Positions 17,090-25,916 of a DNA stretch of 34,353 nt are shown here, in pieces; positions within the stretch are counted from its first letter, which is position 1; every line of letters begins with the position of its first letter. Below the pieces are notes generated by a model, which did not search any database, had not been told where the DNA came from, and worked only from the letters and a program-made list of their open reading frames with translations. Source of the stretch: a virus; the IMG/VR virus record IMGVR_UViG_3300042691_012631, positions 1-34,353 of that record, one strand, 5' to 3'. The translations under genes and the position numbers were made by a program.

Positions 17090-20000
17090 GCAAAAATAAA
17101 ATTATTGTTGGCGCTGGCGGTGGTGGCGGTGGCAAAGGCGGTGGCGGTGGTGGCGGTGGTAGAGTTGCTCAAGAAGCGCCTGATACCCTTAGAAGTATTG
17201 CCTATGCAAATGTTTTAGATTTAGTTGCTGAAGGTGAAATTGAAGGCTTGGCAGATGGCTTGAAATCTGTTTATTTCAATAATACCCCTTTGCAGAATGA
17301 TAATGGCACTTATAACTTTAGCGGTGCTTCTGTAGTTGCTACTAGAGGAACTCAAGATCAATCCTATATTCAAGGCTTCCCTGCTGTAGAAAATGAGCTT
17401 GGAGTAAATACTCAAGTAGAATTCTCAACTCCTATAGTTAGGCAGATTTCTAATGCTGATGTTGATGCAGTTAGGGTTACTATTAGCATTCCACAGCTTA
17501 CACAGCAAAACCTTACAAATGGTGATTTAAATGGTGCATCTGTTCAATATGCAATAGATGTTCAATCTAATGGTGGTGGTTATGTTCCGCAAATTTTAGG
17601 CAGCCAATGGCAAACCAATGCAATTAACAAAGTATCTAATACTTTAGCGCAAGCTAATCAATCTGTTTATCAGATGCAGATTCAAGTAACAGATACTAGC
17701 AATGCTGCTGTTTATGTAGCGCAATATAAATTGCAATCTAGCGGATCTTGGCTTACTGCTGGCTTAACCACTAAAACAGATACACAATCTCAAGAAGCTG
17801 GATATTATGATTCTGATGGTAATTGGAACACTTACACAGAAACAGTAACAGTTAAAACCTTTACAAGCCCATTCTTAGCTTTAGGCTTGTATGAGATGCG
17901 CATAGTGATTAGTTCAGGATCTCCTTATATTAGCGCTGTTAATGGCAATATTGGCACACCATATGCAACTATCAATGGTAAAACTACTTCAAAATATCAA
18001 AGATCTCACAGAATTGAGCTTACTGGAGATGCGCCTTGGGATATTAAGGTTAGAAGGATTACTGCTGATAGCACTTCCACAGCTTTGCAAAATAAGACTT
18101 TTTGGGATTCTTATACAGAAATTATTGATGGCAAATTCCGCTATCCAAATTCGGCAATAGTTGGAATTAGAATTGATGCTTCTCAGTTTGATAGTATTCC
18201 CACTAGAAGCTATGATCTTAAACTTTTAAAGGTAAAGATTCCTACTAATTACAATCCAGTTTCTAGATCATATACTGGCATTTGGGATGGCACATTTAAA
18301 ACAGCTTGGACTGATAACCCTGCATGGTGTTTTTATGATCTTTTAACCAATTCTAGATATGGCTTGGGCGGATTCATTCCTGAAGCGCAAGTAGATAAAT
18401 GGACTTTATATGAGATTGGGAAATACTGTGATGAGTTAGTTCCTGATGGCTTTGGTGGCACAGAGCCTAGATATACTTGTAATATCTATCTGCAAACTAG
18501 GGCAGAAGCATATAAAGTTATTAATGATATGGCTTCCATATTTAGAGGAATGCCTTACTGGTCTAGTGGATCTATTACTGTAGGATATGATGCGCCTGTA
18601 GATCCTGTTTATCAATTTACAAATGCCAATGTCATTGATGGAACTTTTACTTATCAGGGCAGCGCAATCAAAGCAAGGCACACAGTAGCCTTAGTTACTT
18701 GGAATGATCCTGATGATTTTTATAGGCAGAAGGTTGAATATGTTGAAGATGCTGATGGCATCTCTAGATATGGCATAGTTCAAACAGAAGTGCTTGCTGT
18801 AGGCTGCACATCTAGAGGTCAGGCAAACAGGGTAGGGCGCTGGATTCTATTTACAGAGCAATCTGAAACAGAAGTAGTAACCTTTAGAACTGGCTTAGAA
18901 GGGAATCAGATTCGCCCATCCAATGTCATACAAATTGCTGATGAAGCAAGGGCTGGCACTAGGATAGGCGGAAGAATTTCTAGCGCAACTACTACTGTAA
19001 TAACTGCTGATCAAAATGTAAGCGGAATCACAGGCATTGTCGGTGCTACTCTATCTGTGTTGCTGCCAAGTGGAGTATTGGAATCTAGAACTATTTCTTC
19101 TGTATCTACAAATGCAATGACAGTATCTAGCGCATTTAGCGCTACTCCTGCTGTTAATGCTATTTGGATGGTTCAAACTTCTAATCTTTCTTTGCAAACC
19201 TTTAGAGTTACTTCTATTACAGAAGAAGATGATGGGCTTACAGTTACAGCATTAGCACACAATCCTGATAAGTATGCAGAGGTTGAGCAAGGATTAAAGC
19301 TACAGCCTAGAGTAATTAGTTCTTTATCAATAGTTCCTGCTGCGCCTACAAATCTATCTGTATCTGAAGTTCTTTATGAAGAAGGCGCAGATATTAATGT
19401 GTTGGTTACTCTTTCATGGAGTCCAGTTCAAGGCGCTACATCTTATCAGGTATCTTATAAGGTAGATCAAAGAAACTTTGTAACCTTGCCTACAACTCAA
19501 TCTACTTCTATTGATATTAGAAATGCTTTAGATGGGCAGTATGAATTCAGAGTTTTTGCTATTAATTCCATTGGTAAAAGATCAGCGCCTACAGAATTAA
19601 CTGCGCAGATCTATGGAAAAACAGCCCCGCCTGCTGATGTAACTAACTTTGCAGTAAATATAATTGGCACTCAGGCGCATTTATCTTGGACACCAGTTGG
19701 AGATTTGGATTTAGCTTATTACAGAATTAGGCATTCAAATCTTACATCAGGCGCAACTTATTCTGATTCCATAGATATTATTGATAAGGTAGCTCGCCCT
19801 GCTAATACTGCTGTAGTTCCTGCAATGACAGGCACTTATTTTATTAAAGCCTATGATAAGTTAGACAATGCTTCTATCAATGCAGCTTCATCTGTGGCAA
19901 TCATTAATAATATTTCAGGCTTAAATGTCATTGAAACAATCACAGAATCTCCTTTATTTTTAGGGCAAAAGATAGAATGCTCTGTAGGTGATGATGGATT

Positions 20001-20712
20001 GGTATTAGATACTGCTGTAGATTTTGATGCTGTAGCAGGGAATTTTGATGATGTTGAAGGTTTATTTGATGGTGGTGGTGGCACTACATCCACAGAAGGA
20101 ACTTACTTCTTTGAGGATTATCTAGATCTTGGCAATGTATATACAAGCAGGCTCACAGTAAATATTGAGGTAGGCAGGCTAGACTATGTAAATACCTTTG
20201 ATTCTAAAGAAGGTCTATTTGATAGCACTATAGGGGATTTTGATGGAGATCCTGATAGCTTTGATGATACAAATGTAGAGTTATGGGTTTCTACAACTGA
20301 TGATGATCCAAATAGCTCTCCTGTTACTTGGACTGCTTATAGAAGATTCTTGGTTGGAGATTACACAGCAAGGGGATTCCGCTTTAAGGCTGTTTTAACT
20401 TCTACTGATGAAACTGCAAGCCCAATTATTAAATCACTCTCTATAAATGTAGATATGCCTGATAGGGTCATTGGCGGAGATGATTTAGTAAGCGGAACAG
20501 GCGCAGGCGGTTATTCTGTAACCTTCTCTCCAGCCTTTAGAGTAGCCCCTGCTATTGGTATCATGGCGCAGAATTTGGCGCAAGGTGATTTCTATGAAAT
20601 TCCCACAAAATCAGCTTCAGGCTTTACAATTAGATTCAAGAATTCAGGCGGAACTGTAGTCAGTCGCACCTTTGATTATGTAGCCAAAGGCTATGGAGAG
20701 CTTGTTACTTAG
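17086..20712 (+). CDS. Tail tip / host specificity protein, lambda gpJ-like
   Basis: 1208 residues; forms the tail tip and central fibre that contacts the host. Order: polyglycine N-terminus (about 9-25), the J core (RSIAYANVLDLVAEGEIEGL to about 740), two fibronectin type III-like domains (about 751-845 and 848-940), then an FD-rich region (about 979-1063) and a C-terminal beta domain (SVTFSPAFRVAPAIGI ... SRTFDYVAKGYG) shared with many phage fibres. The FD-rich part resembles the N-terminus of the gene at 4065. Full length, intact. Confidence 0.93.
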   Translation: MSKNKIIVGAGGGGGGKGGGGGGGGRVAQEAPDTLRSIAYANVLDLVAEGEIEGLADGLKSVYFNNTPLQNDNGTYNFSGASVVATRGTQDQSYIQGFPAVENELGVNTQVEFSTPIVRQISNADVDAVRVTISIPQLTQQNLTNGDLNGASVQYAIDVQSNGGGYVPQILGSQWQTNAINKVSNTLAQANQSVYQMQIQVTDTSNAAVYVAQYKLQSSGSWLTAGLTTKTDTQSQEAGYYDSDGNWNTYTETVTVKTFTSPFLALGLYEMRIVISSGSPYISAVNGNIGTPYATINGKTTSKYQRSHRIELTGDAPWDIKVRRITADSTSTALQNKTFWDSYTEIIDGKFRYPNSAIVGIRIDASQFDSIPTRSYDLKLLKVKIPTNYNPVSRSYTGIWDGTFKTAWTDNPAWCFYDLLTNSRYGLGGFIPEAQVDKWTLYEIGKYCDELVPDGFGGTEPRYTCNIYLQTRAEAYKVINDMASIFRGMPYWSSGSITVGYDAPVDPVYQFTNANVIDGTFTYQGSAIKARHTVALVTWNDPDDFYRQKVEYVEDADGISRYGIVQTEVLAVGCTSRGQANRVGRWILFTEQSETEVVTFRTGLEGNQIRPSNVIQIADEARAGTRIGGRISSATTTVITADQNVSGITGIVGATLSVLLPSGVLESRTISSVSTNAMTVSSAFSATPAVNAIWMVQTSNLSLQTFRVTSITEEDDGLTVTALAHNPDKYAEVEQGLKLQPRVISSLSIVPAAPTNLSVSEVLYEEGADINVLVTLSWSPVQGATSYQVSYKVDQRNFVTLPTTQSTSIDIRNALDGQYEFRVFAINSIGKRSAPTELTAQIYGKTAPPADVTNFAVNIIGTQAHLSWTPVGDLDLAYYRIRHSNLTSGATYSDSIDIIDKVARPANTAVVPAMTGTYFIKAYDKLDNASINAASSVAIINNISGLNVIETITESPLFLGQKIECSVGDDGLVLDTAVDFDAVAGNFDDVEGLFDGGGGTTSTEGTYFFEDYLDLGNVYTSRLTVNIEVGRLDYVNTFDSKEGLFDSTIGDFDGDPDSFDDTNVELWVSTTDDDPNSSPVTWTAYRRFLVGDYTARGFRFKAVLTSTDETASPIIKSLSINVDMPDRVIGGDDLVSGTGAGGYSVTFSPAFRVAPAIGIMAQNLAQGDFYEIPTKSASGFTIRFKNSGGTVVSRTFDYVAKGYGELVT
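17110..17162 (+). repeat. GGT/GGC repeat encoding a polyglycine hinge
   Basis: A run of GGT and GGC codons interrupted by one lysine codon encodes about 15 glycines near the J N-terminus. Such glycine hinges are common at this point in J-like proteins. The mixed codons argue against simple slippage. Confidence 0.8.
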
Positions 20713-20720
20713 GAGAATAT

Positions 20721-21719
20721 ATGTCGCAGCATGATCTAACCATTGATAATCAAGGTTTTCCCGCATTCAGGGCAGATCTTAATAATGCGCTTCAGGCTTT
20801 AGGAAGCACTCAATCAGGCACTACAGCCCCTTCACCTACTTTTGCTAATCAGCTTTGGTATGACACCACAAATAATCAGCTAAAGATCCGCAATGAAGAT
20901 AATGATGCTTGGATTGTTATAGTTACATTAAATCAATCTACTGATGTTACAACTGGAATAGGCTCTAAGACACTTCCAACAGGGGATTTAGTAGGAACTA
21001 CAGATACACAAACTTTAAGTAATAAAACTGTTACTTTTGCTGATGGCTCTGCTGCAACTCCAGCAATTTCTCCTGCAAGTGATTCTAATACTGGTATTTT
21101 CTTCCCTGCTGCCGATACTATTGGATTTGCAGAAGGTGGCGCAGAAGCCATGCGCATTGATTCTAGTGGAAATGTTGGAATTGGAACTGCCGCACCACAG
21201 CAAAGATTAGGTGTAAAACCAGCATCAAATGTTCCACAACTTTATTTAATGCAAGACAATGTGGCAAATGATGGCTGGAAGCTATTTGCTGATTCATCTA
21301 ATGGAGATTTAAGGTTTTATCGCACAACAGAGGGTGCTAACACAGAATATGCTAGAGTAACTTTTGCAGGTCTTTTCCAATTCAACTCAGGCTATGGCTC
21401 AGTAGCTACTGCCTATGGATGCAGAGCATGGGTAAATTTTAATGGAACTGGAACTCCAGCAATTAGAGCTAGTGGTAATGTGAGTTCTATTACTGATAAT
21501 GGTGCTGGTGATTACACAGTAAACTTTACTAACGCTATGCCTGATGCAAATTATTCTGTTTCTGGCGTTTGCGTTGGAAGTACAACCAATGCTTTTTCAA
21601 TGATTTGCGGTGCTGGTGGTAGTGTTCTTAATACAGGAAGTGTACGCTTTGGAGTTATTGCATCTTCCACAGGAACGCAACAAGATTATAGCCATATTTC
21701 TTTATCAATATTCCGCTAG
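20721..21719 (+). CDS. Tail fibre protein with probable receptor-binding tip
   Basis: 332 residues. The N-terminal ~60 residues (DNQGFPAFRADLNNALQAL, then PTFANQLWYDTTNNQLKIR) are a typical short fibre base. The middle has FADGSAATPAISPASDSNTGIFF and SSGNVGIGTAAPQQRLGV, common phage fibre repeats. The C-terminal ~110 residues (CRAWVNFNGTGTPAIRA ... ISLSIFR) match a fibre-end domain found in many environmental phages and are the likely receptor-binding part. The start has a GGAGAATAT site. Confidence 0.82.
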   Translation: MSQHDLTIDNQGFPAFRADLNNALQALGSTQSGTTAPSPTFANQLWYDTTNNQLKIRNEDNDAWIVIVTLNQSTDVTTGIGSKTLPTGDLVGTTDTQTLSNKTVTFADGSAATPAISPASDSNTGIFFPAADTIGFAEGGAEAMRIDSSGNVGIGTAAPQQRLGVKPASNVPQLYLMQDNVANDGWKLFADSSNGDLRFYRTTEGANTEYARVTFAGLFQFNSGYGSVATAYGCRAWVNFNGTGTPAIRASGNVSSITDNGAGDYTVNFTNAMPDANYSVSGVCVGSTTNAFSMICGAGGSVLNTGSVRFGVIASSTGTQQDYSHISLSIFR

Positions 21720-21727
21720 GATAAATT

Positions 21728-22039
21728 ATGAATCAAAGAATTATTTACCCTTTAGATGATGGTGGTGTAGCTATTATTGTGCCTGCCCCTGAAGCTAGGA
21801 AGCAAATTTTAGTTTCTGAAGCTGTTACTGAAAAAATTATTATTCCTGCTACAGAAAATTCTCCTGAAAAAGAAGAAGAAAAAGTAATTTCTCCAGCAGT
21901 TTACAGAGATCAAACTGATGATGAGTTTATTGAGTGGATTGCTAAAAAAGATGTTCCTGATGGAAAACCTTATAAGATTATTAATATTTCTGATATTCCT
22001 GCGGATAGGACTTTTAGAAATGCTTGGGAGTATGCATAA
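21728..22039 (+). CDS. Fibre-linked small protein, unknown
   Basis: 103 residues; I do not recognise a named family. Beta-rich N-terminus (IIYPLDDGGVAIIVPAPEA), a charged Pro/Glu linker, then YRDQTDDEFIEWIAKKDVPDGKPYKII. Similar proteins sit directly downstream of tail fibres, so a role in fibre assembly is possible. It overlaps the next gene (TAATG). Confidence 0.65.
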   Translation: MNQRIIYPLDDGGVAIIVPAPEARKQILVSEAVTEKIIIPATENSPEKEEEKVISPAVYRDQTDDEFIEWIAKKDVPDGKPYKIINISDIPADRTFRNAWEYA

Positions 22040-22263
22040 TGATTAAGATTAATCTAGAAAAAGCTAAAGAGATTACTAAAGATCGCCTAAGAGCAGAAAG
22101 ACAGCCTTTATTACAAGCTCAAGATGTAGCATTTCAAAGAGCTTTAGAATCAGGCGCAGATACTTTTGATATTGTTGCTGAGAAGCAAAGACTTAGGGAT
22201 ATTACAAAACTTGCTGATAAAGCTAAGACCTTAGATGAACTCAAAGCAATTTCTGTGGAGTAA
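22039..22263 (+). CDS. Small helical protein, fibre-assembly-like tail
   Basis: 74 residues from ATG 22039 (chosen because it overlaps the previous stop as TAATG; a TTG at 22024 would add five residues but lies inside the upstream gene). The pattern INLEKAKEITKDRLRAERQPLL ... KQRLRDI is like the C-terminal helical part of phage fibre-assembly proteins (read in pieces). Function unknown. Confidence 0.65.
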   Translation: MIKINLEKAKEITKDRLRAERQPLLQAQDVAFQRALESGADTFDIVAEKQRLRDITKLADKAKTLDELKAISVE

Positions 22264-22265
22264 TC

Positions 22266-22436
22266 ATGCTAATTCTTGATTGGATAATGGACAAACTAGG
22301 CTATACCAAAAAACTTAGCTTCTCAGATCTTATTATGAGATGGGAATTTGAAGAAGAAAAGCCAAAGCGCAAGCCTGCTGTTAAAAAGCCAGCTAAGAAA
22401 ACAGCAACTAAAAAAACAGTCCGCAAGAAGGTGTAA
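22266..22436 (+). CDS. Lys-rich basic miniprotein
   Basis: 56 residues, too short for most gene callers. The N-terminal half is amphipathic (LILDWIMDKLGYTKKL); the C-terminal half is a histone-H1-like basic tail (KPKRKPAVKKPAKKTATKKT in part). It could bind nucleic acid or membranes. Start at 22266, three bases after the previous stop; stop at 22434-22436, two bases before the next start. Codon use matches the neighbours. Confidence 0.6.
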   Translation: MLILDWIMDKLGYTKKLSFSDLIMRWEFEEEKPKRKPAVKKPAKKTATKKTVRKKV

Positions 22437-22438
22437 TC

Positions 22439-22651
22439 ATGGCAGATGATTTCTTAGATCCATATAAGTATGGCAAGCTAGTAGCGCAATTTGAGCAGAT
22501 GGAAAAAAAAGTAGATGCAATGGAATCTGATATTAAAAAGCTACTTGCTATGGCTGAAAGATCTAAGGGATCTCTTTGGGCGCTTATGGGTGTAGCATCT
22601 GTAGGTGGCGGAATGATTACTTATCTTGCAGATCTATTTATTAAAAAATGA
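22439..22651 (+). CDS. Coiled-coil plus TM protein, XhlA-like lysis accessory
   Basis: 70 residues. Residues 15-45 form a coiled coil (AQFEQMEKKVDAMESDIKKL) and residues about 46-67 a single hydrophobic segment (LWALMGVASVGGGMITYLADL). This layout resembles XhlA-type proteins that work with holins. It lies two genes before the holin. Assignment by architecture only. Confidence 0.55.
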   Translation: MADDFLDPYKYGKLVAQFEQMEKKVDAMESDIKKLLAMAERSKGSLWALMGVASVGGGMITYLADLFIKK

Positions 22652-23376
22652 GCTTTGTAAATGAATCTCTAACCAAATGGAATAAATCAGAGCCATTTGA
22701 ATTACAAGTAGCTAGAGGACAAATTAGAGGTCATTCAGTAGTTAATATCTTTGGATTTAATACATCTGTAGGCACTTCTTTTATTACTCCTTGGGAATTA
22801 AATACTCAATATCCTTTTCTATCTTCTGCGCAACAATTATCTATAGTTTCTACTTCTACTTCTGATACAGGCAAGATTGTCATTATTTCAGGCTTAGATG
22901 CCAGTTATAACCCAATTACAGAAACTAAGACTGTTAATGGAACTACTCCAGTAACTACTACAAATGCTTTTTTGCGCATTAACTCTATGGCTGCTGGAGA
23001 TGGCACTATTATCGGCAATATTACTGCTTCCTATAATGGAACAGTCTATGCTCAGATTACAGATGGTGTAGGTAGGACACAAATGGCGCAATATACTGTT
23101 CCTGCTGGACACACCTTCTATCTTTATAGAATCAATGGCTGGTCAGCTACAGCAAATAATAATCAATATATTACTTTTAGAAATAGGGCAACTACTTTAA
23201 CTGCTACTTTTGATGTGGCGCAGGCTACATTTACTAGCTCACAATTTGAAGTGCAGCGCAGGCTTCCTTTTGCCTATGGTGAAAAGTCTAATATCCAGTT
23301 GCAATGCAAATCTAGCAATTCTACAAATGATGTAGCTCTAGCAGCAGAAGGCATCCTAATTAAGAATTTGGAGTAA
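22648..23376 (+). CDS. Virion structural protein, beta-rich
   Basis: 242 residues. The segments GQIRGHSVVNIFGFNTSVGT, TSTSDTGKIVIISGLDA and TTTNAFLRINSM are like a structural protein I have seen in many aquatic phages, usually unnamed. Beta-sandwich composition throughout, no enzyme motif. It sits inside the lysis block, an odd place for a structural gene. Head fibre or decoration is a guess. It overlaps the previous gene by 4 bases. Confidence 0.62.
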   Translation: MSFVNESLTKWNKSEPFELQVARGQIRGHSVVNIFGFNTSVGTSFITPWELNTQYPFLSSAQQLSIVSTSTSDTGKIVIISGLDASYNPITETKTVNGTTPVTTTNAFLRINSMAAGDGTIIGNITASYNGTVYAQITDGVGRTQMAQYTVPAGHTFYLYRINGWSATANNNQYITFRNRATTLTATFDVAQATFTSSQFEVQRRLPFAYGEKSNIQLQCKSSNSTNDVALAAEGILIKNLE

Positions 23377-23378
23377 GT

Positions 23379-23750
23379 ATGATCTTAGAAACCATCATTG
23401 GCGCATTAGTTCCTGTAGGCATAGAAGGCATTAAGCAAATTATTGGCAAATTTACTGGCGGAGTTCGCCCTACTACTATTGCAGAGCAGATTGAGCTAGA
23501 TAAATCTGAGATCTCTAGGCTTGAAGCTCTTGCCAAATTAGATAATCCTTTTGGGCAGCCTAGCCAATGGGTAATAGATCTAAGGGCTTCTGCTAGGTAT
23601 ATTGGCGCTTTAGTAGTGATTGCTTTGGGGATTACTACTATTTATCTGCCTGTAGATCCATATATCCAGCGCATAGGCTTAGAAGCTGCCAATATTGCAT
23701 TTGGCTTCCTTTTTGGCAGTCGCATTATGGCTAATCTTGCTAAGAAATGA
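23379..23750 (+). CDS. Holin, GTA-type three-helix family
   Basis: 123 residues. Hydrophobic segments at about 1-20, 72-92 and 98-117, with the conserved middle DNPFGQPSQWVIDLRASARYIGA, fit the GTA_holin_3TM family. It would open the inner membrane for the endolysin encoded immediately downstream (4-base overlap). Confidence 0.75.
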   Translation: MILETIIGALVPVGIEGIKQIIGKFTGGVRPTTIAEQIELDKSEISRLEALAKLDNPFGQPSQWVIDLRASARYIGALVVIALGITTIYLPVDPYIQRIGLEAANIAFGFLFGSRIMANLAKK

Positions 23751-24343
23751 ACTCAGAGCATTTAATTGCTTTAGGCATTCATGCTAACTGGTATGATGCA
23801 TTGCAAGAAACCTTTGATAGGTATGAAATTAACACCATAAAAAGGCAGGCTCATTTCATAGGACAATGCGCCCATGAATCTAATTGGTTCAAAACTCTAG
23901 AAGAAAATTTAAACTACTCTGCGCAGGGCTTAATGAGCATTTGGGGATCTAGATTCCCTACCCTAGAGATTGCTCAACAATATGCTAGAAACCCTGAAAA
24001 GATAGCCAATAAGGTCTATGGTGGCAGATTTGGCAATACAGAAGATGGGGATGGCTGGAAATACAGGGGTAGGGGAATTATTCAGCTTACCTTTAAAGAG
24101 AACTACAAAAGGACAGGAGATGCCTTAGGAGTTGATTTAGTGGCTATGCCTGAGCTTTTAATCACTCCCAAATACTCAGCCTTATCTGCTGGTCATTTTT
24201 GGTCTAAAAAGGGCTTAAATTCGCTTGCAGATGTGGATGATTATCAAGAGATAACCAAGCGCATAAATGGTGGGCAAACTGGACTAATGGATAGGATCTA
24301 TAAAACCAAGAAAACAGAAGAAGTATTACTTAGAGAAATTTAA
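23747..24343 (+). CDS. Endolysin, GH19 (chitinase class I-like) lysozyme
   Basis: 198 residues. Cuts the peptidoglycan glycan strand at the end of infection. CAHESNWFKTLEENLNY contains the candidate catalytic glutamate E44; DGWKYRGRGIIQLTFKENY is the conserved GH19 substrate block, and ITKRINGG the third motif. No signal peptide is seen, so release depends on the holin. Its 3' end overlaps the convergent gene by 18 bases. Confidence 0.9.
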   Translation: MNSEHLIALGIHANWYDALQETFDRYEINTIKRQAHFIGQCAHESNWFKTLEENLNYSAQGLMSIWGSRFPTLEIAQQYARNPEKIANKVYGGRFGNTEDGDGWKYRGRGIIQLTFKENYKRTGDALGVDLVAMPELLITPKYSALSAGHFWSKKGLNSLADVDDYQEITKRINGGQTGLMDRIYKTKKTEEVLLREI

Positions 24344-24766
24344 AGATCTGTAGATCTTGCCATCCTGCCATTGCTTATCTATGCCAGCTTCCTGATAAAG
24401 CTGAATTACCTTCTCAGGGTAAACCATTATAGGCTTCTTCTCTGCAAAGCAGAATACATATACTAGAGAGAATTCTTTGGTGTTATACCACTCAAGAAAT
24501 AGCGGAATCTTATCTATTTCTTCTTTCTTGAAATTGCCAGTTCCTTTTACATTCACCACATACATTCCATTAGGAGTTTCTAGGATGTAGTCAGGAATAT
24601 TTCTAAGTAATGGATTGAGCTTAAAGTAATTTGGGATAGCGCTTACTTTTTCTTCAAATCCTAATCTCCAGTATTTGTAGTTTTTTTGTGTGCAGTATTT
24701 CTCAAAAAGTATTTCGCCATGATTGACTACTTTTTGTCTTTCTAAGAATGTGTGTGCTGCTTTCAT
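24326..24766 (-). CDS. PD-(D/E)XK nuclease-like protein with altered active site
   Basis: 146 residues from ATG 24766. E18 in a helix, D59 in NIPDYIL and a strand YVVNVKG (N72, K74) follow the PD-(D/E)XK layout, but Asn stands where Asp/Glu is expected. It may be inactive or structural. Twenty open codons upstream of the ATG read like protein (about 24826-24767 on this strand) but have no start; they would join an ATG at 24836 if one AG pair were removed from the AGAGAGA run (minus strand) at 24819-24825. See findings. Confidence 0.6.
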   Translation of the reverse strand: MKAAHTFLERQKVVNHGEILFEKYCTQKNYKYWRLGFEEKVSAIPNYFKLNPLLRNIPDYILETPNGMYVVNVKGTGNFKKEEIDKIPLFLEWYNTKEFSLVYVFCFAEKKPIMVYPEKVIQLYQEAGIDKQWQDGKIYRSLNFSK

Positions 24767-24830
24767 GCCAGTTTGATAAGCGGAGAACTGGTCAAAACCC
24801 TGTGAAGGATAGAGCTTATCTCTCTAGATT

Positions 24831-24983
24831 TCATGGCGCTAAATTAGCTTCTTCTTTAGCTTTAATCAAAGGCTCTGCAAGCTCAATAATAATTACTTGA
24901 TCTGTTAGCGCTATTTTGATTGCTTCAAGAGTTTGCCCTTGCCTAATAAACTTTTGCACCAATTCCCTGATTTCCTGTTCCAT
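24831..24983 (-). CDS. Small helical protein, unknown
   Basis: 50 residues, all-helical and charged (MEQEIRELVQKFIRQGQTL ... LIKAKEEANLAP). No family recognised. It has a clear AAGGA ribosome site 6 bases before the ATG. Its stop overlaps an ATG (ATGA at 24836-24833) that could be the start of the next gene downstream if a 2-base indel is corrected. Confidence 0.65.
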   Translation of the reverse strand: MEQEIRELVQKFIRQGQTLEAIKIALTDQVIIIELAEPLIKAKEEANLAP

Positions 24984-24991
24984 AACTATCC

Positions 24992-25267
24992 TTAAAATGG
25001 AATATCTTCTGAAAGATCATCAATGCCATCTTTCTTAGGCTTTGGCATCTCATCATCTCCCCTAGGCTTGAAGTTATCCTTCTGCTTTGGCTCAGAGAAA
25101 TTAAGCCAGCCATCCCAACTTACAGGCAGAGATTCAATCTTGGCTGCTAGTCCGCCTTGGCGGGTATCCATTACAACTCCACACTTAACCCATCTAGTCT
25201 TATCTTCGCCTGTGGTTTGATCTTTGTAAGTTCCGCTTTTTGCTATCAATTCATACTTAATTGCCAT
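24992..25267 (-). CDS. SSB-like single-stranded DNA-binding protein
   Basis: 91 residues. A compact beta-rich core (AIKYELIAKSGTYKD ... RWVKCGVVMDT ... SWDGWLNFSEP) is followed by a disordered Lys/Asp stretch and the acidic tip DLSEDIPF. The tip matches the conserved DDDIPF end of bacterial SSB proteins, which docks partner enzymes. It is shorter than SSB, so the OB fold is minimal or different. It follows the exonuclease with 11 bases overlap and has an AAGGAAACTAA site. Part of a recombination module. Confidence 0.65.
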   Translation of the reverse strand: MAIKYELIAKSGTYKDQTTGEDKTRWVKCGVVMDTRQGGLAAKIESLPVSWDGWLNFSEPKQKDNFKPRGDDEMPKPKKDGIDDLSEDIPF

Positions 25268-25916
25268 TTAGTTTCCTTTTTAACTGTGAAAGTGTTGCAT
25301 CTACTTCATTCAAAAATTGCTTAACTTCTGCTTCCATTTCCTGAATATATGCATCATCCCAATTCAGGCGCACTACAAACAGTTGAAGATCTTCAGGCAG
25401 CCTAGGATCAAAAGATGCAAAATCACACCATTTGCGCCCTGTGCAAGCCATCTGAGCCATCATCTGAGGGATATATTTAGAAGGCGGTTTGCCATCCTGT
25501 AAATATTCTAAGTGAGTAGTTGTATTTGGGCATTTAATCTCCAGTAACCCATCTTCCGCTACTAAGCCATCAGGAGAGCAGCCAAACCATTCAATAGTAG
25601 GATGATCCACAAATGGCACTTGCTCAACAAATAGCCCTTTATGAGTTTCATAAGCAATCCTAGCAAATGGTTCTTGCTCAGTTCCCCATTGCATTGCAGA
25701 GTTAGTAAAAGAATCTGCTGGCTTGCCAGTTAATCTCTCAGCTACAAGATCCATCCTGTAATTCTTGCGCCCTGCTGATTCTCCTGATTTGATCTTAGAT
25801 AACACATCTGCAACTCTAGAAGCTGTAACCTTGCCTGCTCTAAGCGCCTTCCATGCATCAGAGCCTTGCTCAATCTTTGTTGCTTCTACTCTATCTTCAG
25901 TAGTGAAGGTGGTCAT
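25257..25916 (-). CDS. YqaJ/lambda exonuclease-family recombinase nuclease
   Basis: 219 residues. 5'-3' exonuclease that makes single-stranded ends for annealing. Key residues: E80-Q-E82 (WGTEQEPFAR), D116 in GCSPDGLV and E126-x-K128 in LLEIKCP, the complete PD-(D/E)XK site of the YqaJ family; the C-terminal QMMAQMACTGR block is also conserved. It works with the DUF1071 annealing protein four genes upstream. Confidence 0.92.
   Translation of the reverse strand: MTTFTTEDRVEATKIEQGSDAWKALRAGKVTASRVADVLSKIKSGESAGRKNYRMDLVAERLTGKPADSFTNSAMQWGTEQEPFARIAYETHKGLFVEQVPFVDHPTIEWFGCSPDGLVAEDGLLEIKCPNTTTHLEYLQDGKPPSKYIPQMMAQMACTGRKWCDFASFDPRLPEDLQLFVVRLNWDDAYIQEMEAEVKQFLNEVDATLSQLKRKLNGN

Noticed and set aside
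22024-22038. Longer TTG start for the gene at 22039
   Set aside because: The ATG at 22039 overlaps the previous stop as TAATG and needs no extension into the upstream gene.
24343-24358. AAGATCT-GT-AGATCTT inverted repeat at the convergent gene ends
   Set aside because: The loop is too short for full pairing and there is no T tract; GATC-containing words are common in this DNA, so a terminator call is not supported.
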